From Oncomelania hupensis (lineage: Eukaryota > Mollusca > Gastropoda > Littorinimorpha > Pomatiopsidae): 64,000 bases of DNA. Where the stretch lies: assembly GCA_036898135.1 (NCBI GenBank), contig CM072527.1, positions 28,785,055-28,849,054 on the forward strand. Reading direction: 5' to 3'. The position numbers and the translations under genes were made by a program. The notes beneath the pieces are model-generated. The model did not search any database, was not told where the DNA came from, and saw only the letters and a list, made by a program, of their open reading frames with translations. Of the stretch, positions 1-10,646 are shown piece after piece (position 1 is the stretch's first letter; each line of letters begins with the position of its first letter).

Positions 1-340
1 TGTCTACAGTTGCAAACAAAGCAAATTTTGTTGATATTGCATTTATTTCGGCCAGTATAATAATATTTTTACCACTAAGTGCACTAAAAATGTCATGTCA
101 GTAACCGTGGAATGACCCAAGGCAGATATTCAGTATGTATGAAATGTTACAACATAGAAAGAAGAATTATTAGTTCTTTATGTCACATATTCTTACTCTT
201 TGGATTTCTATTTCTTTCGCAATAATATCTACATACATATTTGGTATTTTAGAAAAATGAAAAAAGAAAGTAGAAAGGTGGGGAGAAGGATGAGAGAGGG
301 GAAATGAGAGAAGAGAGAGAGAACAAGAGAGAGAAAGACT
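1..340. other. no gene recognised
   Basis: AT-rich sequence with a purine-rich GA stretch at about 255-335. I see no coding similarity, repeat terminus or RNA gene here. Confidence 0.5.
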
Positions 341-499
341 ATGCACTGTATTGAGGGATTGGACTTTGATGTCCGTGTTGGTGCCATTGGTGTTCTTGGT
401 CATCGTTTTGGTCTGTTCCTCTCGTCAATCCATCAATATCATCCGCAAAACGGAGGTTGGAGATTGCTCTATCCCCTATGCTGAGTGTCCCTTTGTGAT
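341..499 (-). pseudogene. RTE-type LINE fragment
   Basis: On the minus strand this matches the RT region of the intact RTE-type element at 41579-44701 (around 42190-42430 there), including the stretch encoding the FADD active-site segment. About 120 bases of the intact copy are missing in the middle. It is cut on its right side by the Tc1 remnant that begins near 500, so it is an old internal fragment without coding capacity. Assigned by direct comparison within the window. Confidence 0.75.
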
Positions 500-1115
500 A
501 TGCTTATTTTAAAACTTATCCTGTACAGTAACATTCAGGTCAATCTTATTCTGACAAGTAATCACATGTGTGAGTTTTGAACTTTCTGCACGAAGTTGAA
601 AAACAAACCCAATTTTTACAAAAAATGACCCTAATTTACTGTTGTCTTGCTAATAAAGCAAAATTTCAACATTAAAAAGTGATTTGCACGCGAAAGGCTT
701 GCATTTTGTGAGTTCAGTTCAACAATCGGCGTTTTCTGGGTATAAATGGCAGCGCTTTTGCTGCTTTTCTAAACATGCCCCCAAGGCGACGATTGACTGA
801 TGGGGACAGAGGCAAAGCTATTGCATGGCTTCAGGAAGGGGTGGAGGTGAGAGAAGTTGGCAGGCGGCTGGGAGTGTCCAAAGGCTGCGGGAGCGCTTTA
901 ACAACACAGGAAGCGTCCAAGAACCAAGAAGGTCCGGACGCCCCCGCGTTGCAAGACAAGACCATTTCATCACCCTGTCAGTTCTGAGGATCAGGTCCGC
1001 TACAGCAAACACCATCAGAAGACAGCCAGCAATGTTAACGTCAGCGACCCGACAATTCGCAACCGTGTACACGAGGCAACCCTGCGATCAAGACGACCAG
1101 CAGTACGGTGTTTGC
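500..1115 (+). pseudogene. Tc1/mariner transposase, 5' half
   Basis: An ATG at 775 opens a helix-turn-helix N-terminus of Tc1 type (starts MPPRRRLTDG, then a second helix ending in GRRLGVSKG). A frame change near 885 follows; the next recognisable stretch (about 1028-1108) encodes the linker with SDPTIRNRVHEATL. The upstream 500-590 leader and the 960-1108 part match the element at 50470-51644. The catalytic DDE half is absent and so is the left terminal inverted repeat, which is replaced by an RTE fragment. This is a dead 5' half; the missing N-terminal exon of the 50470 copy can be inferred from it. Confidence 0.75.
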
Positions 1116-1158
1116 TCACCCCTATGGAGTGAAGTGGTTGACAAGCACAGTAAAATAT

Positions 1159-1600
1159 TATTATTATTAATGAGGATTTTTATAGCGCACTTATCTCACC
1201 ATACTTGATCAGACTCTAGGCGCTGGCCGATACAGGATCTAACTCAAACCGCCCGAGACGCCAACCCGCAGCCTTTGGGTGCATGGTCTGACGCCCGGAC
1301 AACTGAACACTATCCTGGCCAGCCGGGGATGGGAGAGAAGGACCAAGTGCATGCTGGGTGTGTTTATGTTACCGGCACTCACCCGTCTAGGACATGAGCG
1401 TCAGGATCTTTATAGTCCGTTATGATGGAATGTATGCGACACACAGACTAGACCTCAGTTTATACTCTCATCCGAAGGAGTAGGAAACGGGAGTAAAGTG
1501 TCTTTCCCACGGGACACAACACAATGGCCCGGACAGGGCTCGAACCCGGGACTTTCAGATCCGCAAGCCAAAGCACTACTATTAAGACCACCTCCTATGT
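1159..1600 (-). repeat. tRNA-derived SINE with 9-bp TSD
   Basis: Minus-strand SINE. The tRNA-like head lies at about 1530-1600 (on the + strand the B box appears as GGCTCGAACCC at 1534-1544). A 300-bp body follows, then an (AAT)n tail at 1159-1172. Perfect direct repeats GTAAAATAT at 1150-1158 and 1601-1609 are the target-site duplication. A second copy lies at 32563-32935 and a decayed one at 20240-20640. It sits directly downstream of the Tc1 half at 500-1115. Confidence 0.8.
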
Positions 1601-1799
1601 GTAAAATATGTAAGACCATGATATTCAAACCCGTCTCATTTTACCCAACACTGGTTCTAAAATACAATTTTTAAAAAAATCAACAAACAATTCAAATAGC
1701 CTTATGTAGTTTTTGCAGACTGAATCATTGATTTTAAAATATCAGAGGCCTCAAGGTCTTAGTAATTCTTTTCTTACACACAAGCACAAAATCTGTAGT

Positions 1800-1897
1800 T
1801 TCTGGTAAATAGTTGTGGACAACACATAAAACCCGTTAGTCCCCTATACGCTTCCGTGTCCGGGGACGGTAATCTACCTAACGAAACGAAACGAACA
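1800..1897 (+). repeat. LINE 3' end with (ACGAA)n tail
   Basis: The sequence GTGTCCGGGGACG near 1856 followed by a short (ACGAA)n tail matches the tail at 49690-49800, which ends in (AATCG)n. This looks like the 3' untranslated end of a 5'-truncated LINE. The body of the family is not identified here. Confidence 0.5.
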
Positions 1898-2034
1898 AAA
1901 CCCGTGATTTACTGGGGCCCAGAAGCAGCACAGAAATATTTGGATGAAATGAATAAATGAAATAAACTATGTTCATTACAATTACAAAATCCTGTGCCTA
2001 TATGATCTTTCCTGAATCTAATTCAGTAGTCTGG

Positions 2035-2090
2035 TCCTGATTTGGCTCGGAAGAGTCCGCTGGACCGAACATTTGTACTAAACCATTCAT
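2035..2090 (+). repeat. dispersed LINE-tail motif
   Basis: CTGATTTGGCTCGGAAGAGT followed by CCGCTGGACC, one of six copies of the same 3'-terminal motif in the window (others near 11329, 17992, 20270, 45171 and, inverted, 62886). The GTCC-GCT-GGAC core can fold as a small hairpin. No coding sequence belongs to this copy. Confidence 0.6.
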
Positions 2091-2112
2091 AAACTCTTTT
2101 TGTGACTTTTGC

Positions 2113-2940
2113 CATGGCCAAGTTGCCGGAGTCACTCAAGGTGGGATACCTTAGAGGTTGAAGGTGACACTTTTCATACCGTCACCGTTGCGCTGCTACC
2201 TTTGCCAAAGGTTTGGTCACGGTAGTAAGACATGTCAAAACAAAGAAATTTTCCGATAATGCACCAAAAATAAGCATGAAAATGAATGTAAAGACCCTAT
2301 ATGCTGCGTAAATTGCGCTGGGCTGCATTCTTCCAGCTCCAAAGATTGCCCTCAGTGGCAGTTGGAGCTTGAGATCCAAAAGGTGTGGGCCACTGAGAGG
2401 TGCTCCTTCGGGGACGCGAGGAAAAAAGTTATGGACAAGAGGCCGGTTATTCGAGAGAGATCCTTTGCGTCGGTAGCGGGTTCCACACCTCTTGCGGAAC
2501 CTAGTACACACCCGCCAATGGAAATCTCTATGAATAAAATGACTCAGAATTTGGAAGCATTGTGCAAACGGATGGACATTAGAAAAAATGCTCACGCTGT
2601 TTGGTCACAGTGGGGGGTGGGGGGGGGGTGTCTCCAGTTCCATCGGACACACTGGAGAACGTCCCGACGGTCATGTCAAAAACCGTCAATCCCAACACGC
2701 AGACGGCCGTGTCTAAACCTGTCACACCTGCCTCTAGGTAGGCCATGCCTTAGGCCGCCACAACATCGACGCGGGTTTCTATGGAGGGGAGGGAAAAGTT
2801 GTAAAAGGTGAGAGGGAGAGTGAAGATCCAAGAACCAGTGCTGGGGAGAAAGGGAGGAACACAGCTGGCAGTTTGGGATCCGGGAGTTTGAAGAAAAATC
2901 AAAAGCCTGGACCTCTTTCTTCCAAGCACCATCGGAGAAC
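2113..2940 (+). pseudogene. LINE-A ORF1 (zinc-knuckle gag-like protein)
   Basis: Degenerate ORF1 of a non-LTR retrotransposon, the nucleic-acid-binding partner of the ORF2 remnant downstream. At 2192-2360 it encodes two CCHC-type zinc knuckles in tandem: CYLCQRFGHGSKTC, then a second knuckle with CCVNCAGLHS ending in a C. A serine/basic tail follows (about 2362-2600). One in-frame stop and several shifts interrupt it, and there is a G-rich run at 2611-2628. A homologous knuckle fragment is at 40990-41520. The short distance to the endonuclease start at 3049 is the usual ORF1-ORF2 order. The family is RNase H-bearing (see 7110-7738), so I/Jockey-type is likely; the clade is not certain. Confidence 0.65.
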
Positions 2941-3048
2941 CGTTTCGAGGAGTTGTGGATCATGAAGAGACGGATGAGGGTTAAAAAAACTGACATATTT
3001 GTGCTCTCATGGACGGAAATATTTAGCTTTCTTTTTTTTTTCATTTTT

Positions 3049-4100
3049 ATGGCTATCTTTCAATGGAATATACGCAGGATAAGAGCAAATTATGAGAAGT
3101 TATGCTGTCTGCTGACAGAGCATCGACATGAGGTGTTAGCCATTCAGGAGACACTCCTATCAGAGAAACATATAGATATTTCTGGTTATTCGTCACTAAA
3201 TTGTCTATCTTCCAGAGGAGTTTCACTCTTTATTCATAGAAACGTCCCATTTAACCCAATTTCTCTTACAAGTTTACCAGCAGTAGCAGCCAGAGTATCT
3301 CTTTTGACGTCCCTTACAGTATGTTCTATATATCTGACACCATCAATAATAAAATGTAAATAAAAATGACCTTGAGAATTTGATCCAACAATTACCTACC
3401 CCTTTTTTGTTGTTGGGATACTTAAATGCTCGCTCTCCCCTGTGGGGCAGCGATCATACCGATACTCAGGGGGAAAAATATGAAGACATTTTAGACATTG
3501 TATCTGGTAACTTTGAACGAGGGTGCTCCAACTTTTTCCTGTTCAAGAACTGATCTGTGATCCTTCCTACTTTTGGACTTTAAATGGACGGTTTTAGAAG
3601 ATCTTCATGGCAGCGATTATTTTCCGGTTCTATTAAAATATAATTCAGACAACCTTGAGCAAACTCATGGAACTGAAATAAGCTAACTGGAGTCTGTTTT
3701 CCAACGTATCTGAGGTTCAGTTACGTGGTAAGAAACATGAATTTTCACATGCTATAGACCCAATACAGCTATAGGTACACTGACATAGTTATAAACAGTG
3801 CCAAAGGAGTCCATTCCGCAAACTTCATCAAAGCCCCATACACTAAAAAAAAAAAAAAAAAAGAAACTGGTTTGATGATGAATGTAAAAATCTTTAGGAA
3901 GCCCGCAAAAAAGCTTTAAGAATTATGTATTTACATCCAAGCTTTGAAAATGAACAGTACCACCAACGTCTAAGAGCCCAATGTCAACAGCTCTTCAAAT
4001 GTAAGAGAAAATCGTGGAGAGGTTTCTGCTCCACTCTAAATTCGAAAGCGAAAATGTCGAAGGTTTGGAAAGTGGTCCGCAAACTCAAAAAATAAAAGTA
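3049..4100 (+). pseudogene. LINE-A ORF2, endonuclease part
   Basis: Start of ORF2: an apurinic/apyrimidinic-like endonuclease. The N-terminal FQWNIRRIRANYEKL (3060-3104) carries the expected catalytic Asn, and AIQET (about 3141-3155) carries the catalytic Glu. Later motifs are frameshifted: the GYLNARS stretch near 3415-3436 corresponds to the D-x-N motif, and SDHT follows at about 3448. The linker to the RT begins around 3700. The segment is broken at 4105 by a DNA transposon; the linker and RT resume after 5535. Many stops and shifts show it is not translated as a whole. Confidence 0.65.
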
Positions 4101-4105
4101 ACATA

Positions 4106-5535
4106 CTGGGGCCGTATTCAGAAAGGGCAATACCTGCCGGTAATTTACCGTGAGGAGGGGTAAAATCCTTACCTACAGCTAGTTTGGACATCTGGTATTC
4201 AGAGAAGTTGTAACTGCCCTGCCACTCGGCCAAACGGCCGATAATTTAACCGACGCTACTCCCCTCCGGTAACTCGTACCTTTGGCGAGGTAAACATGGC
4301 GAATGCAATTGTTTTCGCAATGATTTTGCACCAGAGACAACGGAACAGCGTCTTTCAGGACAGATGAAATTCTCTAAATATACCTGATGATGTAGAACAT
4401 TACAGGAAATTTACATTTCAAAGAATCGATATCGTGCGAATTGTGGATGAAGTAGGAGAGGAGTTGCAACATGCGAACCGGTGTGACATCGTCACAGTTC
4501 CTAGTATCTTAGCTGGGCTGGTAGCGAATGGGAGCATTCTGATTGGTCGACGCGTTACAAAATTCGACGCATGCGCACAGTGCTATCATAGTCTTCGTAA
4601 GGGTTAGGGTTAGGGTTTGGGTTAGAGTTAAGAGTTTAGGGTTAGGGTTAGGGTTTGAGTTAGGGTTAGGGTTAGGGTTAGGGTTATGACGCCTAAGAAC
4701 TTCGTGAAAAAGCCGGCCCGACATTACCTGGTGCATGCGCAAAGGCGCTCGGATAAACTAGGAGACCCGGAACTTGAAGGATGTGACACCGGCATCGTGA
4801 CTTCTTCCTTTAGGCTTTACTGCAACTGTTTTTCCAGTTCTATTTATCCTTGTGCCAGTAAAATTGCCGTAAAATACTTTTTTCTAGTGGTAGATTAATG
4901 ACCAAAGAGAAGTACGCAAGTAGATGTTTTTTTGTTTCATCTTTCAATTCAAATTAAACGAAATATTTTTTATGGGAAAGGTTGCTGTTTCCTTCGTGTG
5001 ATCCGTCGTCTGCTAAAAAAGTTGTTGTGGCGTTGTCGTCGAAGAGCGCATGCGTAATAGCGGAGGATTCAAATTTAGCTCGAGGTAGAGACCATTCGAA
5101 TGCATTGCTACCCCCTCACCCGTCACTTTCATAGCTATCATCTCCCAAGCATGCGCTTTCTTTTTATTAGTGACGTCATATTAAAACGACGACAGAACCG
5201 TGGTTTTCTGCTCATGGATTTCTTCCAACAAAACACATATTTCTTTAAGCGTAAAATTAGTTTTTCTTTTCCCTTTTGCGTGGTCTGCCATGGACACGGA
5301 GTCTGCCATGTTTGTTGCCATGGAAAATGCACGCGCGTGCGCAACAAGGGGGATATTCCGGGCAAGTTAAATTTAGTTCAAGGTAGGGACCATGCGTAAG
5401 GTAGGCCTTTCTGAATACCGAGATAAAGTTGCCAGTTTTTCTCCAACCTTAAGATAAAACTACCGCAAGGTCTATACCTTGGGACAAACAACCTATCGGA
5501 GGGTTGCAATCGGGTCTTTCTGAATACCGCCCCAG
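4106..5535. mobile_element. DNA transposon (MITE-like) inserted in LINE-A
   Basis: The ends are inverted copies: CTGGGGCCGTATTCAGAAAG at 4106-4125 and, reversed, CTTTCTGAATACCGCCCCAG ending at 5535 (one mismatch in 20). No transposase was recognised inside, so it is non-autonomous. The LINE-A reading resumes on the far side. I could not find a convincing target-site duplication, so the superfamily is open. The interior carries a degenerate telomere-type array at 4597-4687. Confidence 0.7.
4597..4687 (+). repeat. interstitial (TTAGGG)n array
   Basis: About 90 bp of TTAGGG repeats in one orientation, with some variants such as GTTTGGG, GTTAGAG and AAGAGTT. TTAGGG is the usual animal telomere repeat. 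Flanking DNA on both sides belongs to the DNA transposon at 4106-5535, so this is interstitial, not a chromosome end. Confidence 0.9.
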
Positions 5536-7047
5536 GTCAGCCCATGCTTTAATGTGCTGGGGGACATAACCGTAGATAAAAGAAACTAGTAGCGGATCTT
5601 TTGGCCTCTTCTTTTGCTGCAAATCCTTCCTCTGAAAACCATTTTGTTTCTTTTCAAACCATTAAAACATGTGAAGAAAAACAACGGTTAAATTTTAATC
5701 TCTGACAATTCTGAAGACTACAACATTTTGTTCTCATTAGTTGAGCTTGATGATGCCAATAACAAAAGTGCAGATTCAGCAGTTGGACCCGATGATGTGC
5801 ATTATCAATTTCTACGACATTTATAAGGTACTCACGGTCTCAACTGCTGTACATCTTCAATCAGATTTGGTTCACCGGCACCTTTCCTCCCTCTTGGAAA
5901 AAGGACATTATTGTTCCCATACCCAAACCTGGCAAAGACCATTCTCACTACAGACCAATAGCTTTAACGACCTGCAAGACGCTGGAAAGAATGGTTTATT
6001 CTCGTTTACTCGAGACCAATGATATATTATCCAACACTCAGTGTGGCTTTCGAAGTGGCAGAAGTAGGCCTACTGTTGATCACCTGGTGCGACTAGAAAC
6101 TTTTATCCGTACTAACGCGTTCGTCCAAGGTGAACATGCCGTTGCCATCATTTTTGATTTGGAAAAAGCATATACCACTTGGAAATATGGCTTTCTTTCA
6201 GATTTGCAAGAAATGGGACTGAAGGGACATTTACCTCTGTTTTTATCCAATTTCCTAACGGGCAGAATTTTTCAGGTTGAGGTTGGAGGATCTTTATCAG
6301 ATATGAGGGAACAGGAGATGGGGGTGCCTCAGGGTAGTATCTTGTCTCCCTTGCTGTTTAATATTAAATTAAAGAATATTGTTCCATCAGTGAAACAGGG
6401 AATTGACAATTCTTTGCTTGTTGATGATTTTGCATTAAGTAGCCAAGAGTAAAACCTAGGCATCTGCAGAACGTCACCTACAGTTATGTCTCAATGCCGT
6501 TGAAGACTGGGTATTACGAAATGGTTCACATTTTCTGAAGCAAAAACCGAATGTATTGACTTTTTGAAGCACCGGGGAATTATTCAAGATCATAATATTA
6601 CTCTCAATAAAACTCCAATAAAGACGGTCCAACAAGTCAAATTTTTGGGTCTTATTTTTTAATCTAAGGTTGTTCTTCCTACCTCATCTGAAAGATTTGA
6701 AAACTAAATGTCAACAGGCTTGCAATTTGCTCAAGGTTATCAACCGTACAGACTGGGGAGCTGACAAGAAAACTTTATTGTTGTTACTGTTCGTTAATTA
6801 GATCCAAGTTAGACTATGGTTGCATTGTTTTTGGTTCTGCCTAGAAAGTCTTATCTTCAAATGTTAGATCCAGTTGCTCATCAGGGACTACGCATTGCTT
6901 TGGGTGCATTTCGCACCTCCCCTTGTGAAAGCCTTTACTTGGAAGCTATCGAACCTCCCTTGGAACTGAGACATATAAAATTATTACCAAATTACTATTT
7001 AAAATTAAAAACTGATCCTATGAATCCCTCAACCCAGTATCAGTACA
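5536..7047 (+). pseudogene. LINE-A ORF2, reverse transcriptase part
   Basis: Decayed RT of LINE-A, continuing from 4100 across the transposon. Recognisable in order: the linker (VGPDDV near 5787), the template-binding region (IIVPIPKPGK and HYRPIALTTCKT, 5910-5970), CGFRSGRSRPTVDHL (about 6040-6084), the first catalytic Asp in IFDLEKAY (6148-6171), GVPQGSILSPLLFN (6322-6363), and the active site as VDDFAL (6421-6438), with the usual Y/F-A replaced by L-V. A thumb region follows, then a conserved C-terminal ARKS-type stretch. Stops at 6450 and several shifts disable it. A second copy of the same family is at 34228-36610. Confidence 0.8.
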
Positions 7048-7092
7048 ACTTATGTTAATCTGATGAATAAAAATTGATGCAACAACAACAAC
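7048..7092 (+). repeat. short LINE/SINE tail with (CAA)n
   Basis: About 42 bases (TTAATCTGATGAATAAAAAT then a CAACAACAAC run) interrupt the LINE-A frame. The same tail recurs at 16961-17008. It looks like the 3' extremity of a retroposon, inserted as an almost completely truncated copy. Confidence 0.55.
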
Positions 7093-7109
7093 CCAGATTT
7101 TGTGCAGAA

Positions 7110-7733
7110 ATTTGAGGCCAAACCAAACGTAATTTGGCATCAGAATGCAGGCTTATTTGAATAAAGCAGGCATCGATGCTGCTTCCATCAATGATGATGA
7201 GCTTCTGACTGAAGCTCCTCCATGGAAATTATGTAACCCAAACATTAACTGACAATTGTCCGCTTTCCTCAAAAACAATACATCTGAAACTGTCTATAAT
7301 CAACTTTATTTAGAACAGTGTGCTTTGTACCCAGGATATGAAAAACTTTTTACAGACGGGTCAACTCAGATGCTGCTGCGTCGGTCTCTGGGAGACACCT
7401 AGACAAGCCTTTGCAACAACGTCTACCTCATTTGTGTTCTGTATACAGCTGAGCTCAAGGCAATCTAGCTCTGAAGCCTGTTTATCAATCCAAAAGAACC
7501 TCATTTTTAATCATGTCTTTCATTGTCAGCACTTCAGGCTCTTTCCACGAGAAAGATATTGCACCCTTTTCTGGCAGAGTTCCATGACCTCCATACACAA
7601 CTTGCTTCTGAGGGTAAAAAGATAGTTTTTATGTGGGTCACGTGGGCATCCGCGGCATTATTGCAGTGGACAAATCGGCTAAAGAAGCTCTGCATCGTGA
7701 TTTCCCTTCTGAGATTTTCCAGTTTGTTCCTTA
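7110..7733 (+). pseudogene. LINE-A ORF2, RNase H domain
   Basis: RNase H pieces of LINE-A. Visible motifs are LFTDGST (first catalytic Asp, near 7345-7365), YTAELKAI (catalytic Glu, about 7440-7466), SALQAL (7523-7540) and a degenerate HVGIRGN-VDKSAKEAL stretch (7628-7695) with the last Asp. The presence of RNase H argues for an I/Jockey-type LINE rather than RTE or L1. The frame is broken repeatedly. The sequence is split at 7734 by a solo LTR and continues at 8354. Confidence 0.7.
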
Positions 7734-7738
7734 CACTG

Positions 7739-8353
7739 TGTTACACTCCGTTTGATGGTGGTGTTTTCTATCAGTAGTAAATTCAGCCCCAATGCGTAAA
7801 TTCTCCTGATGAGTGTAAGTTCGGATTCGATTATCCACGCAACCCGTCCAATCAGCATACAAGTCACTGAGTCTTCGTATGAAGTTTTCCACTTTTATTC
7901 AGCACACATCAACAACTGCATACAATCGCTTTTCCACTCTCAACTTTTTACTTTCCAACTCACTATCAACCCCCCAAACACAGGGCATCCATTTTATAGA
8001 TTTTCTCTCGATCGAGATAACGTCAGAATGTTCCCGATGACGCTTTTCCACCAATCAAACGAAAGTTCGTCATCACTGACTTACGTCATACATCTTTCTA
8101 TACATTCCAAGAACGTTCTCAAACTTCGACATTTATCGGGAAGTTTCTATCGACAGTAAACACGCAAATCTAGAGAATTCTCCAATAATATCGACTAACG
8201 AAAATTATCAACGTTATACAAAGCTTCTTCCAACAACCATGCAAACTCAAATCAAAGGTAAATACATTCTATTATTGAATACTTTGCAAAACGAAACGAT
8301 TAGATCTATCGTTTGCGCTTCAGACATACTATCCTTCGCGTTTCAACGTAACA
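7739..8353 (-). mobile_element. solo LTR of a Ty3/Gypsy-type element (family 2)
   Basis: A 615-bp LTR, starting TGTTACACTC and ending AACGTAACA. A perfect 5-bp target-site duplication CACTG flanks it at 7734-7738 and 8354-8358. It is the same family as the shorter LTR at 49010-49280, which belongs to the gag-protease fragment at 46738-48344; strand is given in that element's orientation. The LINE-A frame runs straight across once the LTR and one CACTG are removed. No internal region remains, so it arose by LTR-LTR recombination. Confidence 0.9.
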
Positions 8354-8358
8354 CACTG

Positions 8359-8860
8359 ACCTGCGTTGTATGAATGGATCTTATTGAAAATGGCTGTGGC
8401 AGGCTGACTGGTCTAAACCATATCAATAACAAATTATTTCAAATTCTTCCCGATTTGTCAGGTTCTTTGCATAACTTTGCATCCACTCGCAAAGAAGAAA
8501 CAGTTTTGTCCCGCCTTTATTTTGGGCATACTTATGTCACCCACAATTTCCTTTTAAAAGGAGAACCACCATGGTGTTTTTAGCATGTAATAAATCCTTT
8601 TCCGTTTGCCATCTGAAGGATGAATGTGCCATCTGAATGTGCTGATCTGCTTGATGAAAGAGAAATATATTTTGGTTCAATACTTTTCAAAGAGATTTTT
8701 AAAGTATGCAATGGTCAACACATGTTTCAATTTGTACATGATGTTGGTTTGTTTTATCACATATAAATCATGTGGCCTTGTTTTATGTTGTTGGTTGGAT
8801 TTTATTGGTAAGATTGATTTCAGTGATATTTGATTGAAGAAACAGAACGTACTTTTAATA
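8359..8860 (+). pseudogene. LINE-A ORF2 C-terminus and 3' end
   Basis: Continuation of LINE-A after the solo LTR. It encodes the C-terminal region with FGHTYVTHNFLLKGEPPWCF (8521-8580) and, past a stop, a Cys/His cluster of the type C-x2-C...C-x4-H-x3-C (8575-8625). A stretch with GSILFKEIF follows (about 8672-8699). The motif at 36520-36570 in the second copy matches. The 3' end is not sharply defined; it gives way to another LINE near 8870. Confidence 0.65.
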
Positions 8861-8869
8861 CATCAGATT

Positions 8870-9590
8870 TAAAGTATTGTTAAAAAATTGTAAAGTAATG
8901 GAAAAGATTACTTTAGAAAGAATATCATATTATTGTATAAAGCATAATAGTATGTATTATGTTAATTATTATGTATTATGTTAATCAGGCTGGTTTTCAA
9001 AAAGGAAGATTAAACGTAGACCATTTAGTAAAAAAATCACAACCAATAGTACGAGACGATTTGCAGAAAGAGAAAGCGTTTTAGCAACATTTGTTGACAT
9101 CACCAAAGCATATGACAGAGCCTGGCATGCAAAATTAATGTATCAAATCAAAATTGCTTTGTCAGGTCGTAGGTATAATTACATTGGCACTTTTTAAAGA
9201 GATAGAAATATAAAGGTAAAAGTGGGGAATTCATATTCGTCTAGCTATACAACTAATACATTAATTCCGCAATGATCTATAGTTTCACCAATTTTATTTA
9301 ATATATTAATTTATGATTTAACGAAGGAGTTGAGTAATAAAGTATCACTTGTTCAATATGCAGATGACATACCAATAAACAAAACATCCTTGTATGAAAT
9401 TAAATTTATTACCAAGTTATATCAAAAAGAATTAATATGAGTCATTTCATGCATCACAATGGTCTTCACTTGTCAAAAGAAAAAAACAAACCTGGTATTA
9501 TTTAATCATGGTCAGGAGACTAGACAATTTCCAAAATTTAAAATGAAGAACTCCAGTATGTAAAAGAGGTTAAAGTTTTAGGCGTTTATC
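8870..9590 (+). pseudogene. LINE-B reverse transcriptase fragment
   Basis: A second, AT-rich LINE. Pieces in different frames include NQAGFQKGRLNVDHLV (8985-9032), TFVDITKAYDRAWHAKL with the first catalytic Asp (9088-9138), an IVSPILFN box (9279-9302) and the active-site run VQYADDIPINKT (9352-9387). The thumb follows to VLGVYL (9573-9590), where a Tc1 fragment interrupts it. RNase H continues beyond 10650. No intact frame longer than about 40 codons remains. Confidence 0.75.
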
Positions 9591-10646
9591 TGACGAGTCT
9601 CGGTTCGCCTTATCTTTCAACGACCGTCGAGTGAATGTTTGGAGGCGTCCACGGGAGCGTTTTGCTGATGCGGCGGTGCGCGAGCATGACCGATTTGGTG
9701 GTGGATCTGTCTTGATGTGGGGTGGCTTCGCATTTAACTTCAGAACACCCCTGCTCCAAATTCATGGCAACTTAAACGGTATTGATGACAGGGATGACGT
9801 CCTACAACCTAGGGTTCTCCCAGCTCTGCGGGCCATTGGGGAAGGTGGACGATAATGCCAGACCCCACCGAGCGCGTATCGTCAATGACTTCCTGCAGCA
9901 ACAGCACGTCATAAGGATGGATTGGCCGGTTCGATCACCATAGAACATCTGTGGGATATCTTGGGGAGCTAACCTTGAAGTTCTGGCCCAAGTTCTCCAG
10001 CAAGAGTGGTTGGCCATCCCAGGAAACATCCTTCATAACCTGATACGGTCCATGAGACAACGATGCCAAGACTGCATTGATGCAAACGGTGGCCACACCC
10101 GATACTGACTCTATAGATTTTTGGTTTCTAAAGTTTTGATTTTGTAAATGTAAATGTGGGGTGTCGGATAGTGCAGTGGTTGGAGCACTCGCTACTGTGT
10201 CGAAAGTGAAGCACCGTCCGGTGCGGTTAGCACTTGGATGGGTGACCGCTAAGGTGTGAAGCGACAAACAACAACGCCCCCAGTTGACTCAACTGTGATT
10301 GAGTACCTACTCTCTTGAGGGTGGGGAAGGTAAAGCAGCGAGGGAGAGAGTTGGGCATCACCCTCATTACGCTGGCCCAAGATAAGTGTGATCTCCAACA
10401 TCACGCTCCCCTACGGCCACAAGGCTATGGGACTACCTTTACCTTTTTACCTTTTTACCAATGTAAATGTATATCCAGTTAAATTGAATTTACTCGAATT
10501 TTAAGCGACTGATGTCTCAAATCTTTTTAGTTATTGATGCAGAAATGATTGCAATAAAATATGATAAACTAATAAATTGAATTCGTGTTTCTGATTTAAA
10601 GAGAGACCCATATGTCTAAGTGGCCCTTGTATTATTTTGAGAAGTA
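9591..10646 (+). pseudogene. Tc1/mariner transposase, 3' half, with right TIR
   Basis: Catalytic half of a Tc1-type transposase: NDRRVNVWRRPRERFADA (9618-9671), GGGSVLMWGGF (9700-9732, around the second catalytic Asp region), then NDARPHRARIVNDF (first recognisable in the 9856-9890 frame), QHVIRMDWP and a run ending CQDCIDANGGHTR (to 10101). The right terminal inverted repeat is at 10619-10646 and is followed by TA. The left TIR and N-terminal half are missing. It is nested in LINE-B and itself carries a SINE at 10158-10459. Same family as 50470-51644. Confidence 0.8.
10158..10459 (+). repeat. SINE with 5S-like/tRNA-like head, 11-bp TSD
   Basis: A 302-bp insertion in the Tc1 fragment, flanked by AATGTAAATGT at 10147-10157 and 10460-10470. 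Its head contains ATAGTGCAGTGGTTGGAGCA, which resembles a tRNA A box. Then TTAGCACTTGGATGGGTGAC (10227-10246) closely matches the box C region of 5S rRNA genes. The tail is a short (TTTTTACC)n-type repeat. RNA polymerase III promotion is inferred. Confidence 0.75.

Noticed and set aside
1530..1600. tRNA gene on the minus strand
   Set aside because: It is a SINE head: no acceptor stem closes it and a SINE body with target duplication follows.
4597..4687. Chromosome end
   Set aside because: The TTAGGG array is short, degenerate and flanked on both sides by transposon sequence.
7795..7830. Hammerhead motif CTGATGAG in the solo LTR
   Set aside because: The required GAAA core is missing downstream; only the first core element matches.
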